From NCBI GenBank assembly GCA_964474635.1, contig CAYYTT010000004.1, positions 4,539 through 68,538 on the forward strand: DNA of 64,000 bases, written 5' to 3'. The notes below the pieces were generated by a model. The model did not search any database. It was given only the letters and a program-made list of their open reading frames with translations, and was not told the origin of the DNA. Shown piece after piece: positions 34,489 to 43,663 of this stretch. The stretch's first letter is position 1; each line of letters begins with the position of its first letter. The translations under genes and the position numbers were made by a program. This stretch comes from CAYUYV01 sp964474635 (GTDB lineage Bacteria > Pseudomonadota > Alphaproteobacteria > JAJFIK01).

Positions 34489-35946
34489 ATGGCGGACATG
34501 CGCGAGACGACACTTCCCCCCGGCGCCGCCGCCCTTGCGGCAAAATCAAAGCCCGGCCCGGTGTGGCGCCGGCGGCTGGCGCGCCGCCTTTGGATCCTGT
34601 GGCGCCGCATCGTCACGGGACGCTTCGATCTTGGGGCCCTCATCAAGCCGGTGGTGCCGCGCAGCCTGTTCGGCCGCTCCCTGATCATCATCGTGGCGCC
34701 GGTCGTGCTGCTCCAGGCCATCGTGACCTACATCTTTTTCGAGCGGCACTGGGACGTGGTGACCCGGCGTCTCACCGAGGGCGTCGCCGGCGACATCGCC
34801 ATGGTGGTGGAACAAAACAGGGCCCTTGAAGACCTCGCCGAGTTTGGCGCTCTCGCCGAGCAGGTGGACCGTACCATGAAGATCAGTGTGCGGTTCGCAT
34901 TGGGCGAGGATCTGCCGCCGTATTCGCCGAGGGGGTTTTACTCAATCCTCGACCGGTCCTTGCGCCGGGAATTGGCCCTGCGCCTGGAGGCGCCCGTCTG
35001 GTTCGATACGGCGCGCTATCCGAACCATGTGGACATTCGTGTGGCAACGCGGGGCGGCGTCCTGCGCTTTATCGTGCTGCGCAACCGCGTCATGGCGACG
35101 AATGGGCCCATTTTCGTCATGTGGATGCTCGGCTCCTCGGTGGTGTTGCTGGCCGTTGCGATTCTGTTCCTGCGCAATCAGGTGCGGCCCATCACGCGCC
35201 TCGCGGAGGCCTCGGAGAGTTTCGGTAAGGGGCGCGATACGGGGGATTTCCGGCCCTCGGGCGCCCGAGAGGTGCGCAGCGCGGCGGTCGCCTTCATCGA
35301 CATGCGCGATCGCATCAACCGCCATATCGCTCAGCGTACGGAGATGCTTGCCGGGGTCAGCCATGATCTGCGCACGCCCATCACGCGCCTGAAACTGGAA
35401 CTCGCCATGTTCGGCGAGAGCGAAGAGATCGAGGCCATGCGCCGGGACCTGACCGAAATGGAACGGATGCTCGATGAGTATCTGGCCTTTGCGAAGGGCG
35501 AGGGCGGGGAAACGGCCGAGGACACCGACATTGCCGCGCTGCTGGAGGACATTGCCGACAAGGCCCGGCGGACAGGTGTCGATCTGAAGCTCGTGCGCCG
35601 CGGGACCCTGCGTCTGCCCGTGCGCCGCCAGGCGCTTAACCGGGCGATCACCAATCTTGTGGACAACGCCGCCAAGCATGGCACGGCGGTGGTGCTGACG
35701 GGTCGGCGCGATGCGGTCACGCTGCGCATCATGGTCGATGATGACGGCCCCGGCATTCCCGAATCGCGTTGGGAGGAAGCCTTCCGGCCCTTTCACCGCC
35801 TGGATGAAGGCCGTAACCTTGATGCGGGTGGCGTAGGCCTCGGTCTCGCCGTGGCGCGCGATGTGGTGCGCGCCCATGGCGGCGATCTGACCTTGGACCA
35901 CAGCCCCTTGGGCGGGCTTCGGGCGATCATTCGGCTGCCCTTGTGA
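34489..35946 (+). CDS. Sensor histidine kinase (EnvZ-like)
   Basis: The product of about 485 aa has two membrane helices (around residues 65-85 and 205-225) flanking a periplasmic sensor domain, then a HAMP domain. The H-box is GVSHDLRTPITRLKLEL, the N-box NLVDNAAKHG, and the G-boxes DDGPGIP and GVGLGLAVARDVV. It is paired with the adjacent OmpR-type regulator. The signal is unknown; osmotic or envelope stress is a guess from the architecture. Confidence 0.93.
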   Translation: MADMRETTLPPGAAALAAKSKPGPVWRRRLARRLWILWRRIVTGRFDLGALIKPVVPRSLFGRSLIIIVAPVVLLQAIVTYIFFERHWDVVTRRLTEGVAGDIAMVVEQNRALEDLAEFGALAEQVDRTMKISVRFALGEDLPPYSPRGFYSILDRSLRRELALRLEAPVWFDTARYPNHVDIRVATRGGVLRFIVLRNRVMATNGPIFVMWMLGSSVVLLAVAILFLRNQVRPITRLAEASESFGKGRDTGDFRPSGAREVRSAAVAFIDMRDRINRHIAQRTEMLAGVSHDLRTPITRLKLELAMFGESEEIEAMRRDLTEMERMLDEYLAFAKGEGGETAEDTDIAALLEDIADKARRTGVDLKLVRRGTLRLPVRRQALNRAITNLVDNAAKHGTAVVLTGRRDAVTLRIMVDDDGPGIPESRWEEAFRPFHRLDEGRNLDAGGVGLGLAVARDVVRAHGGDLTLDHSPLGGLRAIIRLPL

Positions 35947-36028
35947 AACCGTGCCTCTTTAGGGCCCTGCTTTGTCTCCACGACAGGGCCTGTCTTTGCT
36001 TCCCCGACCAAATCTCAAAGGATACGCC

Positions 36029-36790
36029 ATGACCAATTCTTCGCGTTCGGCCGGCCTTGCCCGGCGCGACCTCCTCATCGGCACGGCGGCTCTGGCTGCC
36101 CTTTCGGCCGCCCCGGCCCAGGCCGGCTGGTTCGACAGGATCAAAAACCTGTTCAAGAGCGACGATGTGGGCTCGCTGACCGAAGGCAAGGCGACGGACG
36201 GCCTGAAGGAGGCCTTGCGCATCGGCGCCGAGCGGGTGGTGGCCCAGGTGGGCGCCGCCGGGGGGTATCTGGACGATGACAACATTCACATCCCCCTTCC
36301 CGGATGGCTCGACAGGGCCAAGACCATTCTGGACCGGGCCGGGGCGAGCGGCCTTGTCACGGATCTGGAGACGCGCCTTAACCGCGCCGCTGAGGCCGCC
36401 GCGCCCAAGGCTGTGCCGATCTTCGGCAATGCCATCAAGGCCATGACCGTGCAGGACGCCATCGGCATCATTCAGGGACCGGAAAACTCCGCCACGCTCT
36501 ATTTCGAGGAGAAAATGACGCCCGACCTGACGGCCGCCTTCCGCCCCGTGATCAATACGGAACTCGAAGAAGCCGGCGCCATCCAGAGCTTCAACACGCT
36601 GACGGCTCGCTTTAATCAGACGCCCTTCGTGAAGAATATCGGCGCGGGCGCGGTCGACCAGCTCGTCGACCATGGCCTGGAGGGGGCCCTCGGCGGCCTC
36701 TTCTTCTATCTGGGCAAGGAAGAAGCCAAAATCCGCAGCAATCCCGCCGCCCGCACGACGGAAATCCTGAAGGATGTCTTCGGCGGTTGA
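36029..36790 (+). CDS. DUF4197 exported protein, Tat-like signal
   Basis: The protein of about 253 aa belongs to DUF4197 (VGSLTEGKATDGLKEALRIG, TVQDAIGIIQGPENSATLYF, KNIGAGAVDQLVDHGLEGA). Function is unknown. The N-terminus has RRDLLIGTAALAAL followed by an AQA cleavage site, which looks like a Tat signal. The ATG at 36029 was preferred over an upstream frame. It ends at a strong bidirectional terminator. Confidence 0.88.
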   Translation: MTNSSRSAGLARRDLLIGTAALAALSAAPAQAGWFDRIKNLFKSDDVGSLTEGKATDGLKEALRIGAERVVAQVGAAGGYLDDDNIHIPLPGWLDRAKTILDRAGASGLVTDLETRLNRAAEAAAPKAVPIFGNAIKAMTVQDAIGIIQGPENSATLYFEEKMTPDLTAAFRPVINTELEEAGAIQSFNTLTARFNQTPFVKNIGAGAVDQLVDHGLEGALGGLFFYLGKEEAKIRSNPAARTTEILKDVFGG

Positions 36791-36816
36791 GGGACGTGGC
36801 CTTGAAAGTGAAAAGG

Positions 36817-36843
36817 CGGCCCCGGAGCATTGTTCCGGGGCCG
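36817..36843. terminator. Bidirectional terminator between convergent genes
   Basis: CGGCCCCGGA (36817-36826) pairs with TCCGGGGCCG (36834-36843) with a seven-base loop. A T-rich stretch (TTTCTGT) follows on the plus strand and an AAAA run precedes it, serving the minus strand. It separates the DUF4197 gene from the RTX gene. Confidence 0.85.
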
Positions 36844-36873
36844 TTTCTGTCTCGCGCACCGTGATGGTCGGGC

Positions 36874-37653
36874 TTAGAACACAAAGAGGTCGAAGCTCAG
36901 TTCGCCGTCCATGCGGACATGGGTCGTGGCCAGCGCGCCGCCGACCACATCGACCGTGATCAGAAGATCGCCGTCCCGTTCCAGCTCGAAATCGACGCCG
37001 GCGCTGCCGAGCGTGTTCGCGCCGCCGCGGTTTGCTTCGGCAAGGGCGTCCAGGATCTGCTGCTCATCAAGGCCCAGGGTAAAGACGGCGATCTTGTCCC
37101 CCTCGGCGACGTCGAAATCCCGGATCCGGTCATGGCCCGTGGACAGATAGAACAGGTCGCCATCGTCTCCGCCGCGCAAGGTATCGTTGCCCGAGCCGCC
37201 ATTCAGGAAGTCAAAGCCGTCGCCGCCGACGAGTTTGTCGTCGTGGCCATCGCCGATCAGGATGTCATTGCCCCGGCCGCCGCGCAGAATGTCATTGAGG
37301 GCGCCGCCGACGAGCAGGTCATCGCCGGCATTGCCCCGCAGGATGTCCGCGCCGTTCCAGCCGACGAGAATATCGTTACCGGCGCGGCCAAAAAGGATGT
37401 CGTTGGTGTTCCCGCCCTCGAAAAGGTCATCGCCCATGGTGCCGATGAACCGGTACATGGCGTAAGGATCGCCGTCCGTCAGGGCGTTGAAGGTCAGGCC
37501 GGTGCCGTCCGTTTCGATTGCCGTCCATTCAAAGCCCTTGAAGCCTTCGGCTTTGCGGGGCAGGCGGACGGGTTTGCCGTTCGAAGCGTACCAGTTGTCA
37601 TCGCCGCAGTCATGGCCGGCTTCAATGCCGATAAATCCGAAATAGCCGCGCAT
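36874..37653 (-). CDS. RTX (haemolysin-type Ca-binding repeat) protein
   Basis: The product of about 259 aa starts MRGYFGFIGIE. The middle (about residues 75-165) has GGxGxDxLx nonapeptide repeats (GRAGNDILVG, GGRGNDILIG, GGSGNDTLRG) that bind calcium. The C-terminus ends FDLFVF, like the uncleaved secretion signal of type I secretion substrates. No signal peptide is present. No type I secretion genes are in the window. No enzymatic domain was recognised in the N-terminal 70 residues. Eight more residues are open upstream (start at 37677). Confidence 0.88.
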   Translation of the reverse strand: MRGYFGFIGIEAGHDCGDDNWYASNGKPVRLPRKAEGFKGFEWTAIETDGTGLTFNALTDGDPYAMYRFIGTMGDDLFEGGNTNDILFGRAGNDILVGWNGADILRGNAGDDLLVGGALNDILRGGRGNDILIGDGHDDKLVGGDGFDFLNGGSGNDTLRGGDDGDLFYLSTGHDRIRDFDVAEGDKIAVFTLGLDEQQILDALAEANRGGANTLGSAGVDFELERDGDLLITVDVVGGALATTHVRMDGELSFDLFVF

Positions 37654-37677
37654 GGGTCGTGCATCCCCTTTGGTCAA

Positions 37678-38147
37678 TGAAACGGGCCCCGTGTGACCCG
37701 AAGCGGGTCAGACGGGGTCGGCGTTGTCCTGGGGAGAGCAAGGGGCAGGCCATTTGCGGGCCTTGACGCGGCGCGGCGATGGTGCGACCCGGTGCTCCAT
37801 ACGACGTGATTTTGGCTCGTCGGCTGCTGTTCCAGTTGGATGACGCAGCGCGTGAGGGCAACCGGTCCGTCGCGGCCTCGCTGGCGCCGCGGCTGTGCCG
37901 TCCGTCCTTCAGCACGGCCCCGTCGCCGCGCACCTCCCGGACCCGGGTCTCACGGGCAACACTGAGCCCGCGGCCGGCAAGGCTGCGCGCCGTGAACCGG
38001 CCGAGGGAGGCGGGGCGCTCCGGCAGCGGCGTATCTGTGCCGTGAATAACCGTGACGGTCAGATCCTCCTCCGACAGGCGCGGATTGTGACCGAGAGGGC
38101 AATCACGTGTCGCCGATGAACCCTTTTGGGGGACGGGAAAGACGCGG
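37678..38147. other. Intergenic region, RTX / outer-membrane barrel
   Basis: These 470 bases lie between two minus-strand genes. Open frames on both strands are Arg/Pro rich with no recognisable family, so I call no gene. The RTX promoter presumably lies here. Confidence 0.4.
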
Positions 38148-38996
38148 CTACATCATCACCTTGATATAGCTCATCAACCCCCGATACGTGACTTCGAGGG
38201 ACCCGGAATATCCGTCCAGGCTGCTGTCCACATCAATGTCCACGAAGGTGTAGCCCGCGCCCAGGCCAAGCCTGTGGGTCAGGTCGAGTTCCAGGCCGAC
38301 AAAGCTATCGATCAGTGTGCCGTCGATATCCCTCACGGGCAGGACGAAGACATCCGTGGAGGCCCGAAGCCGCAGCCGCGGGGCCAAGTGGCCTTGGGCG
38401 CGCAGCCCCACGGTGGGCACCGGCAAGGGCAGGCCCTCGTCCTCATCGATGCCCAGCACGGGCACCTCAAGAGCCACGTCCACATCCGACGCGACCAGGC
38501 CGAGCGCCAGCCCCAGCTCATGCCGGCGGCCGGTGCTGACCATGTAACTGTAGTGGGCCCGGAAGATATCGGCGGCGTAGTGGGATTGGGCCGCTGCGAA
38601 AACGGGGACGATTTCATCGCCGAACTGGATCGTACGCTGAAGGGTCGTCTGCGCCTCACGTTTGAGGGCGAAATAGCGCCCCTCAAGCATGTGGCGTTTG
38701 TTCTTTCCAAGGCGCAAGGCAAGGTTCACAGCCCAGGTCGTGCCCGACGGGGCGAGACCCAGATCTTCCTCGCCATCAATCAACGTGCCCGTGCCCAGAA
38801 GATCGGACGCGGTGCGAAAGGCCGTATCGGTCTTGTTGAAAAAGAGGCCGCCCCACGCCTCGATGCGCGGGCGGTGGGGGGCGCCGTCCTCGGCTCGGGC
38901 CGGTGTCCGGCAGAGGGCGGCCATGGCCAGGGCAAAAACCCCTAAGGCCAGGCGCCCAATTCGCGTCCGGCTGCGCCTCATCAGCGTTCCCAGCAC
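38148..38996 (-). CDS. Putative outer-membrane beta-barrel protein
   Basis: The protein of up to 282 aa has a signal peptide (LALGVFALAMAALCRTPARA) followed by alternating hydrophobic/polar strands such as HMLEGRYFALKREAQ, HELGLALGLVASDVDVAL and LGLGAGYTFVDIDVD, as expected for an outer-membrane barrel. No specific family was recognised. Starts at 38996 or at MRRSRTR (38978) are possible. It is divergent from a small secreted-protein gene. Confidence 0.75.
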   Translation of the reverse strand: MLGTLMRRSRTRIGRLALGVFALAMAALCRTPARAEDGAPHRPRIEAWGGLFFNKTDTAFRTASDLLGTGTLIDGEEDLGLAPSGTTWAVNLALRLGKNKRHMLEGRYFALKREAQTTLQRTIQFGDEIVPVFAAAQSHYAADIFRAHYSYMVSTGRRHELGLALGLVASDVDVALEVPVLGIDEDEGLPLPVPTVGLRAQGHLAPRLRLRASTDVFVLPVRDIDGTLIDSFVGLELDLTHRLGLGAGYTFVDIDVDSSLDGYSGSLEVTYRGLMSYIKVMM

Positions 38997-39268
38997 CGCC
39001 TGTCCCCCGTCCTGGTCCGGATCCCCAGCAATGCAGCTTAAAGATCAAGTGTTGCCAAAGACTTGTCCGGCCCATGACCCGTGGGCCCGGAATGGCCCCA
39101 TCTCGTCCCGTCTCCGGCCAATTTTGCCCCGTGTGCTCACCATCACAGGCCCCCGTGCATGTGATCGCTAGGGTCTTCTTGTCGGCGGCCCGAAGGACCC
39201 GCCGACGCGATCCTCAACCCAGGCCCGCCCCTGGCAAACGCCATGCGGGCTGCAACAGGAGACGGACC

Positions 39269-39514
39269 ATGTCGAGACTGAGTTTCGCCGTGGCGGCCTT
39301 ATTGCTGCTGGCCGTCGCCTGTGAGCCGTCGTTTGCGGCATCGATAGACAGGGACGGGGAGCCGGGTATCCGGCTGCATGCCCAGGCCCTGGAAACGATA
39401 ATGCAGGGCGATTGGCCCACGGATAAAAGCCTGTTCGCCGACCACGCCGGTGTGGCCTCGGGGATCGCGTCGGAAGCTGAGGTCGTTTCCGGAACCGGCG
39501 GGCAGGAGGACTGA
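39269..39514 (+). CDS. Small secreted protein, unknown function
   Basis: The 81-aa protein has a clear signal peptide (MSRLSFAVAALLLLAVAC ... SFA) with AACAGGAGACGGACC before the ATG. The mature part contains GIRLHAQALETIMQGDW and SLFADHAGVA, which loosely resembles the end of CHASE2 sensor domains; this may be chance. A strong terminator 30 bases downstream supports a real short transcript. The Cys in the signal region could make it a lipoprotein. Confidence 0.6.
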   Translation: MSRLSFAVAALLLLAVACEPSFAASIDRDGEPGIRLHAQALETIMQGDWPTDKSLFADHAGVASGIASEAEVVSGTGGQED

Positions 39515-39544
39515 ACGCATAAGACACGAGACGTTCGACAAAAA

Positions 39545-39575
39545 GCGCGCCGGGGCTGGCGCGCTTTTTCTTTTT
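39545..39575. terminator. Terminator with T-run, between convergent genes
   Basis: GCGCGCC (39545-39551) pairs with GGCGCGC (39558-39564), followed by TTTTTCTTTTT. AAAA before the stem may also help it stop the beta-lactamase transcript from the other side. Confidence 0.92.
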
Positions 39576-39580
39576 GGCGT

Positions 39581-40486
39581 TCAGGTCAGAACGCGCACGA
39601 CCTCCCGGGCGACGGCGGCGTGGACGGCGTCGGCCGACGCGGACATGGAATTCGGCGCATTGGTGAAACTGACGATGATCAGGGGCCCCTGTTTGGTGGT
39701 TCTGCTGCCCGGCGGAATGGCGAAGGCCACGTCATTGTTGGCGCCGTTCGGGTTGTTGGCTCCGCCCGGCCACGTGCCGGTTTTGTCGCCCACGGTCCAG
39801 CCCTCCGGCAGGCCGGCGCGCAGGCGTTTCAGGCCGGTGCGCGCCTCGATCATCCACAGCCGCAACTGCGTCCGGCTGGGCTCCGACAGGCGGTCCTTGA
39901 ACAGATAGCGCCGCATGAGGCCCATCATGGCGAGCGGGCTGGAGGTGTCGCGCGGATCATCCGGCGAGCCGTGATTAAGGGCGGGCTCCATGCGGTCGAG
40001 GCGCGTGACCACATCGCCCGCGGCGCGCAAGCCGGCCGTAAAGCCGGCGGGCCCGTCCAAGGCGTCGATGAGCAGATTGGCGGCCGTGTTGTCACTGGTG
40101 ATGACGGCCGCGGCGCACAGGGCGTCCACCGTCATGCCCTCGCCGCCGACGAAGTTTTCCGTAACCGGTGAATAGGAGACCAGGTCCTTGCGGGCGAAGG
40201 TGATCCGGCGGCTGAGGGTTTCCTCGCCCCGGTCGACCCGCTCCAGGATCTGCGCCGCCAGAAGCCACTTAAAGGTGGAGCACATGGCAAAGCGCTCGTC
40301 GGGGCGGTGGGAGACGGTCACATCCGTCGCCAGATTGCTGGCGGCCACGCCGATCCGGCCGCCAGTCTGCGCCTCAATGGCCGCAAAATCGGGCCTCACC
40401 CGGCCGGCCCCGAACGCGCAGCCGGTGAGGGCGGGCGCCGCTGCGGCCATGGCAAGGACCGCGCGCCGTGTATGCTGGAATGGCAT
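39581..40486 (-). CDS. bla: Class A beta-lactamase
   Basis: This periplasmic serine beta-lactamase has all class A motifs: S70-x-x-K in CSTFKWLL, the SDN loop (ITSDNTAANLL), the E166 region RMEPALN, and K234-T-G in VGDKTGTW. A Cys precedes the active Ser, as in some carbapenem-hydrolysing enzymes, but its usual Cys238 partner is not seen. The N-terminus has RRAVLAMAAAAPALTGC, which combines a twin-arginine pattern and a lipobox, so the enzyme may be Tat-exported and lipid-anchored. The substrate profile cannot be read from sequence. No mobile element is nearby, so it is likely intrinsic. Confidence 0.93.
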   Translation of the reverse strand: MPFQHTRRAVLAMAAAAPALTGCAFGAGRVRPDFAAIEAQTGGRIGVAASNLATDVTVSHRPDERFAMCSTFKWLLAAQILERVDRGEETLSRRITFARKDLVSYSPVTENFVGGEGMTVDALCAAAVITSDNTAANLLIDALDGPAGFTAGLRAAGDVVTRLDRMEPALNHGSPDDPRDTSSPLAMMGLMRRYLFKDRLSEPSRTQLRLWMIEARTGLKRLRAGLPEGWTVGDKTGTWPGGANNPNGANNDVAFAIPPGSRTTKQGPLIIVSFTNAPNSMSASADAVHAAVAREVVRVLT

Positions 40487-40525
40487 GGGATCGCTCCCCT
40501 TTTCGGTTCAAAAAGCAGGGTGAGT

Positions 40526-42895
40526 TTACCGCGCCCCGAGGAGGGCGCCGGCGCAGGCGTCGAGGATGGCCTGCGCGTCGAGGCGGTAGGTGCGGTAGAG
40601 GTCCTGGAGGTCGCCGGTCTGGCCGAAGCGGTCGAGGCCGAGGGGCACCACCCGGTGGCCATGGACGCTGCCGAGCCAGCTCAAGGCCTGGGGCGCGCTG
40701 TCGTGCACCGTCACGATGCCCGCCATAGGGGCGAGGGGCGCGAGCAAGCGCGCGGCCGTGCTATTGGCCGGGCCCTCACCGGTCCAGCGGGCATCCTGGG
40801 CGAGGCGCCAGTTTGCATAAAGACGATCGGGCGAGGTGACCGCTAGCAGGCCGGCGCCGGGGGCATCGTCCTGGAGCGCGTCATGGGCCTCGAACGCTTC
40901 GGGCGCCAGGGCACCGCAATAGGCGATGGCGAGATCGGCGCCCGGTGCGGGCGGGCGTACCCAATAGGCCCCTTCCACGACGGCCTCGTCCCAGGACGGA
41001 TCGGCGCGCGAGGCGGGCTGGGGCAAGGGCCGGGTGGACAGGCGCAGATAGACCGAGCCGCCGTCCTCGGCCTGCATGTGCTCCAGGGACCAGCGCAGAA
41101 TCGCGGCGAGTTCCTCCGCATAGGCCGGCTCGAAATAGGTCAGCCCCGGCTGTCCCATGCCGATAAGGGGTGTGCTGATGGACTGGTGCGCGCCGCCCTC
41201 CGGTCCCAGGGTAACACCGGACGGCGTGGCCACGAGCAGGAACCGGGCGTCCTGGTAACAGGCGTAGTTGAGGGCATCGAGGCCGCGGGCGATGAAAGGA
41301 TCGTAGAGCGCGCCGATGGGCAAGAGGCGCTCCCCGAACAGGGACCCGGTCATGCCGAGGGCGGCGAGGAGAATAAAGAGATTGTTTTCCGCGATCCCCA
41401 ACTCAATGTGCTGGCCCGTGGGGCCGGCGCGCCAGCGTTGGGGCGAGGCGATCTTCCGGTCCCGGAAGACATCCGGCCGCTCTTTGCGGGAGAAAATACC
41501 GCGTGTGTTGACCCAGGCGCCAAGATTGGTCGAGACGGTCACGTCGGGCGAGGTTGTCACGATGCGCTGTGCAAGGGCATCGTCGGCCCGGGCGATCTCA
41601 TGGAGGATCCGGCCGAAGGCAGCCTGGGTCGAGACGCTGTCGGGCATGGCCTCGCCGAGGCGCGCCGGAACGTCAAAGCAAGGCGCCGCGTGACGGCGCG
41701 CCTTGTCCGTATGGAACGGAACGGCGCGCAGATACGCCGCCACGTGGGAGCGTTCATTGTCCGACAGGCCGGCCAAAGGCTCCCATTCCTCGCCTTCGTC
41801 GACCTGCATCTGGTCGCGGTAGACGGCCATTTGATCAGGTGTCATCAGGCCGGCGTGATTGTCCTTGTGCCCCTGAAACGGCAGGCCGAAGCCCTTGATG
41901 GTGTAACAGATGAAAAGATGCGGGCCGTCGTCCTCGACCCCTTCGAAGACGGACAAGAGCGTGCGCAGACAGTGCCCGCCGAGATTGGTCATCAACCGGT
42001 GCAGGCGGTCGTCGTCGAGCCCATTGATCAGGCGCCAGATGGGACTGTTGGGGTCCAGGTCCTGGCCAAGCGCGTCGCGCCAGGCGCCGCCGCCCTCATA
42101 GGCAAGCGCCGCATAAAGATCGTTTGGACATGCCTCAATCCAGCGGCGCAGATCCTCGCCGCCGGGCTGCTCGAACGCCTCCTGCAGCAGGGCGCCCCAG
42201 CGCACCGGCACCACGCGCCAGCCAGCCGCTGCGAATATCCCCTCATAGCGGTCGATCATGCGTTCCGGCGTGACGGCGTCGAGGCTTTGCCGGTTGTAGT
42301 CCACGATCCACCAGGTGTTGCGGATGTCGTGCTTGGCGCACTCCAGCAGGGCCTCGTAAATATTGCCCTCATCGAGTTCCGCATCGCCCAACAGGGAAAT
42401 CATGCGTCCCCGCGCGTCCGGCCGGCGCCAACCATGGGCCTCGAGATAATCCTGGGCTAGGGAGGCGAAGGCCGAAATGGCGACGCCGAGCCCCACGGAG
42501 CCAGTGGAGAAGTCGACATCGTCGGCGTCCTTGGTCCGGGAGGGGTAGGATTGCGCGCCGCCCAACCCCCTAAAACGCCGCAGCTGGTCGACCGTTTGGC
42601 GGCCCAGCAGATATTGGACGGCGTGGAAAACCGGCGAGGCGTGGGGTTTTACCGCGACCCGGTCCTCGGGCCGGAGCACCCGGAAGTAGAGGGCGGCCAT
42701 GATGGAGGTCATGGAGGCGCAGGAGGCCTGGTGGCCGCCAACTTTCAGACCATCCCGGCTGTCGCGGACATGGTTTGCATGGTGGATCGTCCAGGTGGAC
42801 AGCCACTGGATCCGGCGCTCAAGCAGGCTGAGGCATGTGATGTCGTGATCGGACAGCGCGGGGCTCGTGGAGCGTGTGTTTTGCGCCATGGCCAT
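40526..42895 (-). CDS. AceE-like pyruvate dehydrogenase E1/transketolase
   Basis: The protein of about 789 aa is of the homodimeric AceE type: TPP-binding GDAELDEGNIYEALL near residue 170, ending with Asn in WWIVDYNRQS, and the family blocks KVGGHQASCASM and LGGAQSYPSRTKDADDVDFS. It is shorter than E. coli AceE (about 887 aa). No E2 or E3 gene is adjacent, so its partner complex or substrate is uncertain. Starts at 42919, 42895 or 42889 are possible. It reads away from a 0.75-kb divergent intergenic region. Confidence 0.88.
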   Translation of the reverse strand: MAMAQNTRSTSPALSDHDITCLSLLERRIQWLSTWTIHHANHVRDSRDGLKVGGHQASCASMTSIMAALYFRVLRPEDRVAVKPHASPVFHAVQYLLGRQTVDQLRRFRGLGGAQSYPSRTKDADDVDFSTGSVGLGVAISAFASLAQDYLEAHGWRRPDARGRMISLLGDAELDEGNIYEALLECAKHDIRNTWWIVDYNRQSLDAVTPERMIDRYEGIFAAAGWRVVPVRWGALLQEAFEQPGGEDLRRWIEACPNDLYAALAYEGGGAWRDALGQDLDPNSPIWRLINGLDDDRLHRLMTNLGGHCLRTLLSVFEGVEDDGPHLFICYTIKGFGLPFQGHKDNHAGLMTPDQMAVYRDQMQVDEGEEWEPLAGLSDNERSHVAAYLRAVPFHTDKARRHAAPCFDVPARLGEAMPDSVSTQAAFGRILHEIARADDALAQRIVTTSPDVTVSTNLGAWVNTRGIFSRKERPDVFRDRKIASPQRWRAGPTGQHIELGIAENNLFILLAALGMTGSLFGERLLPIGALYDPFIARGLDALNYACYQDARFLLVATPSGVTLGPEGGAHQSISTPLIGMGQPGLTYFEPAYAEELAAILRWSLEHMQAEDGGSVYLRLSTRPLPQPASRADPSWDEAVVEGAYWVRPPAPGADLAIAYCGALAPEAFEAHDALQDDAPGAGLLAVTSPDRLYANWRLAQDARWTGEGPANSTAARLLAPLAPMAGIVTVHDSAPQALSWLGSVHGHRVVPLGLDRFGQTGDLQDLYRTYRLDAQAILDACAGALLGAR

Positions 42896-42919
42896 GTCGC
42901 GTCTCCCATGCGGCGGCAT

Positions 42920-43663
42920 CCAGGGCGCATCGGGCGCCGCGTCGGCCGCTTCTAATCCATTGATAACAAAGCCGTGCCTGCCGGCATGGCCGTTTTGCGA
43001 CCGGATCTTGCCATGGTTAACGCAGATCCACCTTCACAAATGCACGTTTAACCGGCACACTCACTGACCGAATGACGGGGGTGGCAACCGTTCGACGGAC
43101 GGTGATGCCGATATGGGGCCAAGGCGCACGCCTTGTATGTTGTGGGACCATGCGACCTGGGAACCACGCCGTTTGGCGGGTTTAGGCCCGGGCGCGTGAA
43201 CAGGTGTGTAAGAGCGAAACAAGACCACAGTCATCGCATGTCGTGATGCGTGAGAACGGCGACCTTGCGGCGCGGCGCGAACGGTTGTGTTGTGCAGTCC
43301 CGCCATGTGCCGCGTCAAGCGTGTGGCAGGCGCGGCGACATTGCAGGCATGCGATCTGACAGGCGCGGGTGTTTTGGGCACTTGAGCACCGTCCGCATGG
43401 CCAGGCCCTTGGCGCCGGCAAGGGGGCATGAGGCCAATGCGGCCAGACCGGGCGGGCATGAGCGGGAGGGTCAGACCGGGCGGGCCAGACCGGGCGGGCA
43501 TGAGGTTTGCGCCGCAGCCTGGCCGGTGCCATGGGCTCTTCGGCGGCGAACGGGTCAGCCCGTTCGCCCCGGATCGTGCCGATAACTGGATGCCGACAAC
43601 TGGACGATGGAAAGACGCCAAGGGGGAGCGCGGCGTCTTTCGAAAAATGAGAGGTCGACAGGC
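42920..43663. other. Divergent intergenic region with GC-rich repeats
   Basis: These 744 bases lie between the AceE-like gene and a lipoprotein gene. The first 150 bases are relatively A+T rich and probably hold promoters. Irregular tandem copies of GGTCAGACCGGGCGG and GGCCAGACCGGGCGGGCATG lie at about 43435-43506. No gene was recognised. Confidence 0.5.

Noticed and set aside
37779..38045. Possible small gene on the plus strand
   Set aside because: The product is Arg/Pro/Ser rich with no family, no ribosome site and no conserved start; such frames are common by chance in GC-rich DNA.
39581..40486. Acquired mobile resistance gene
   Set aside because: No integron site, transposase or composition change is seen around the beta-lactamase; it looks native.
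41000..42460. Long plus-strand frame antisense to the AceE-like gene
   Set aside because: The composition is that of a shadow frame; the minus-strand gene has unmistakable TPP enzyme motifs.
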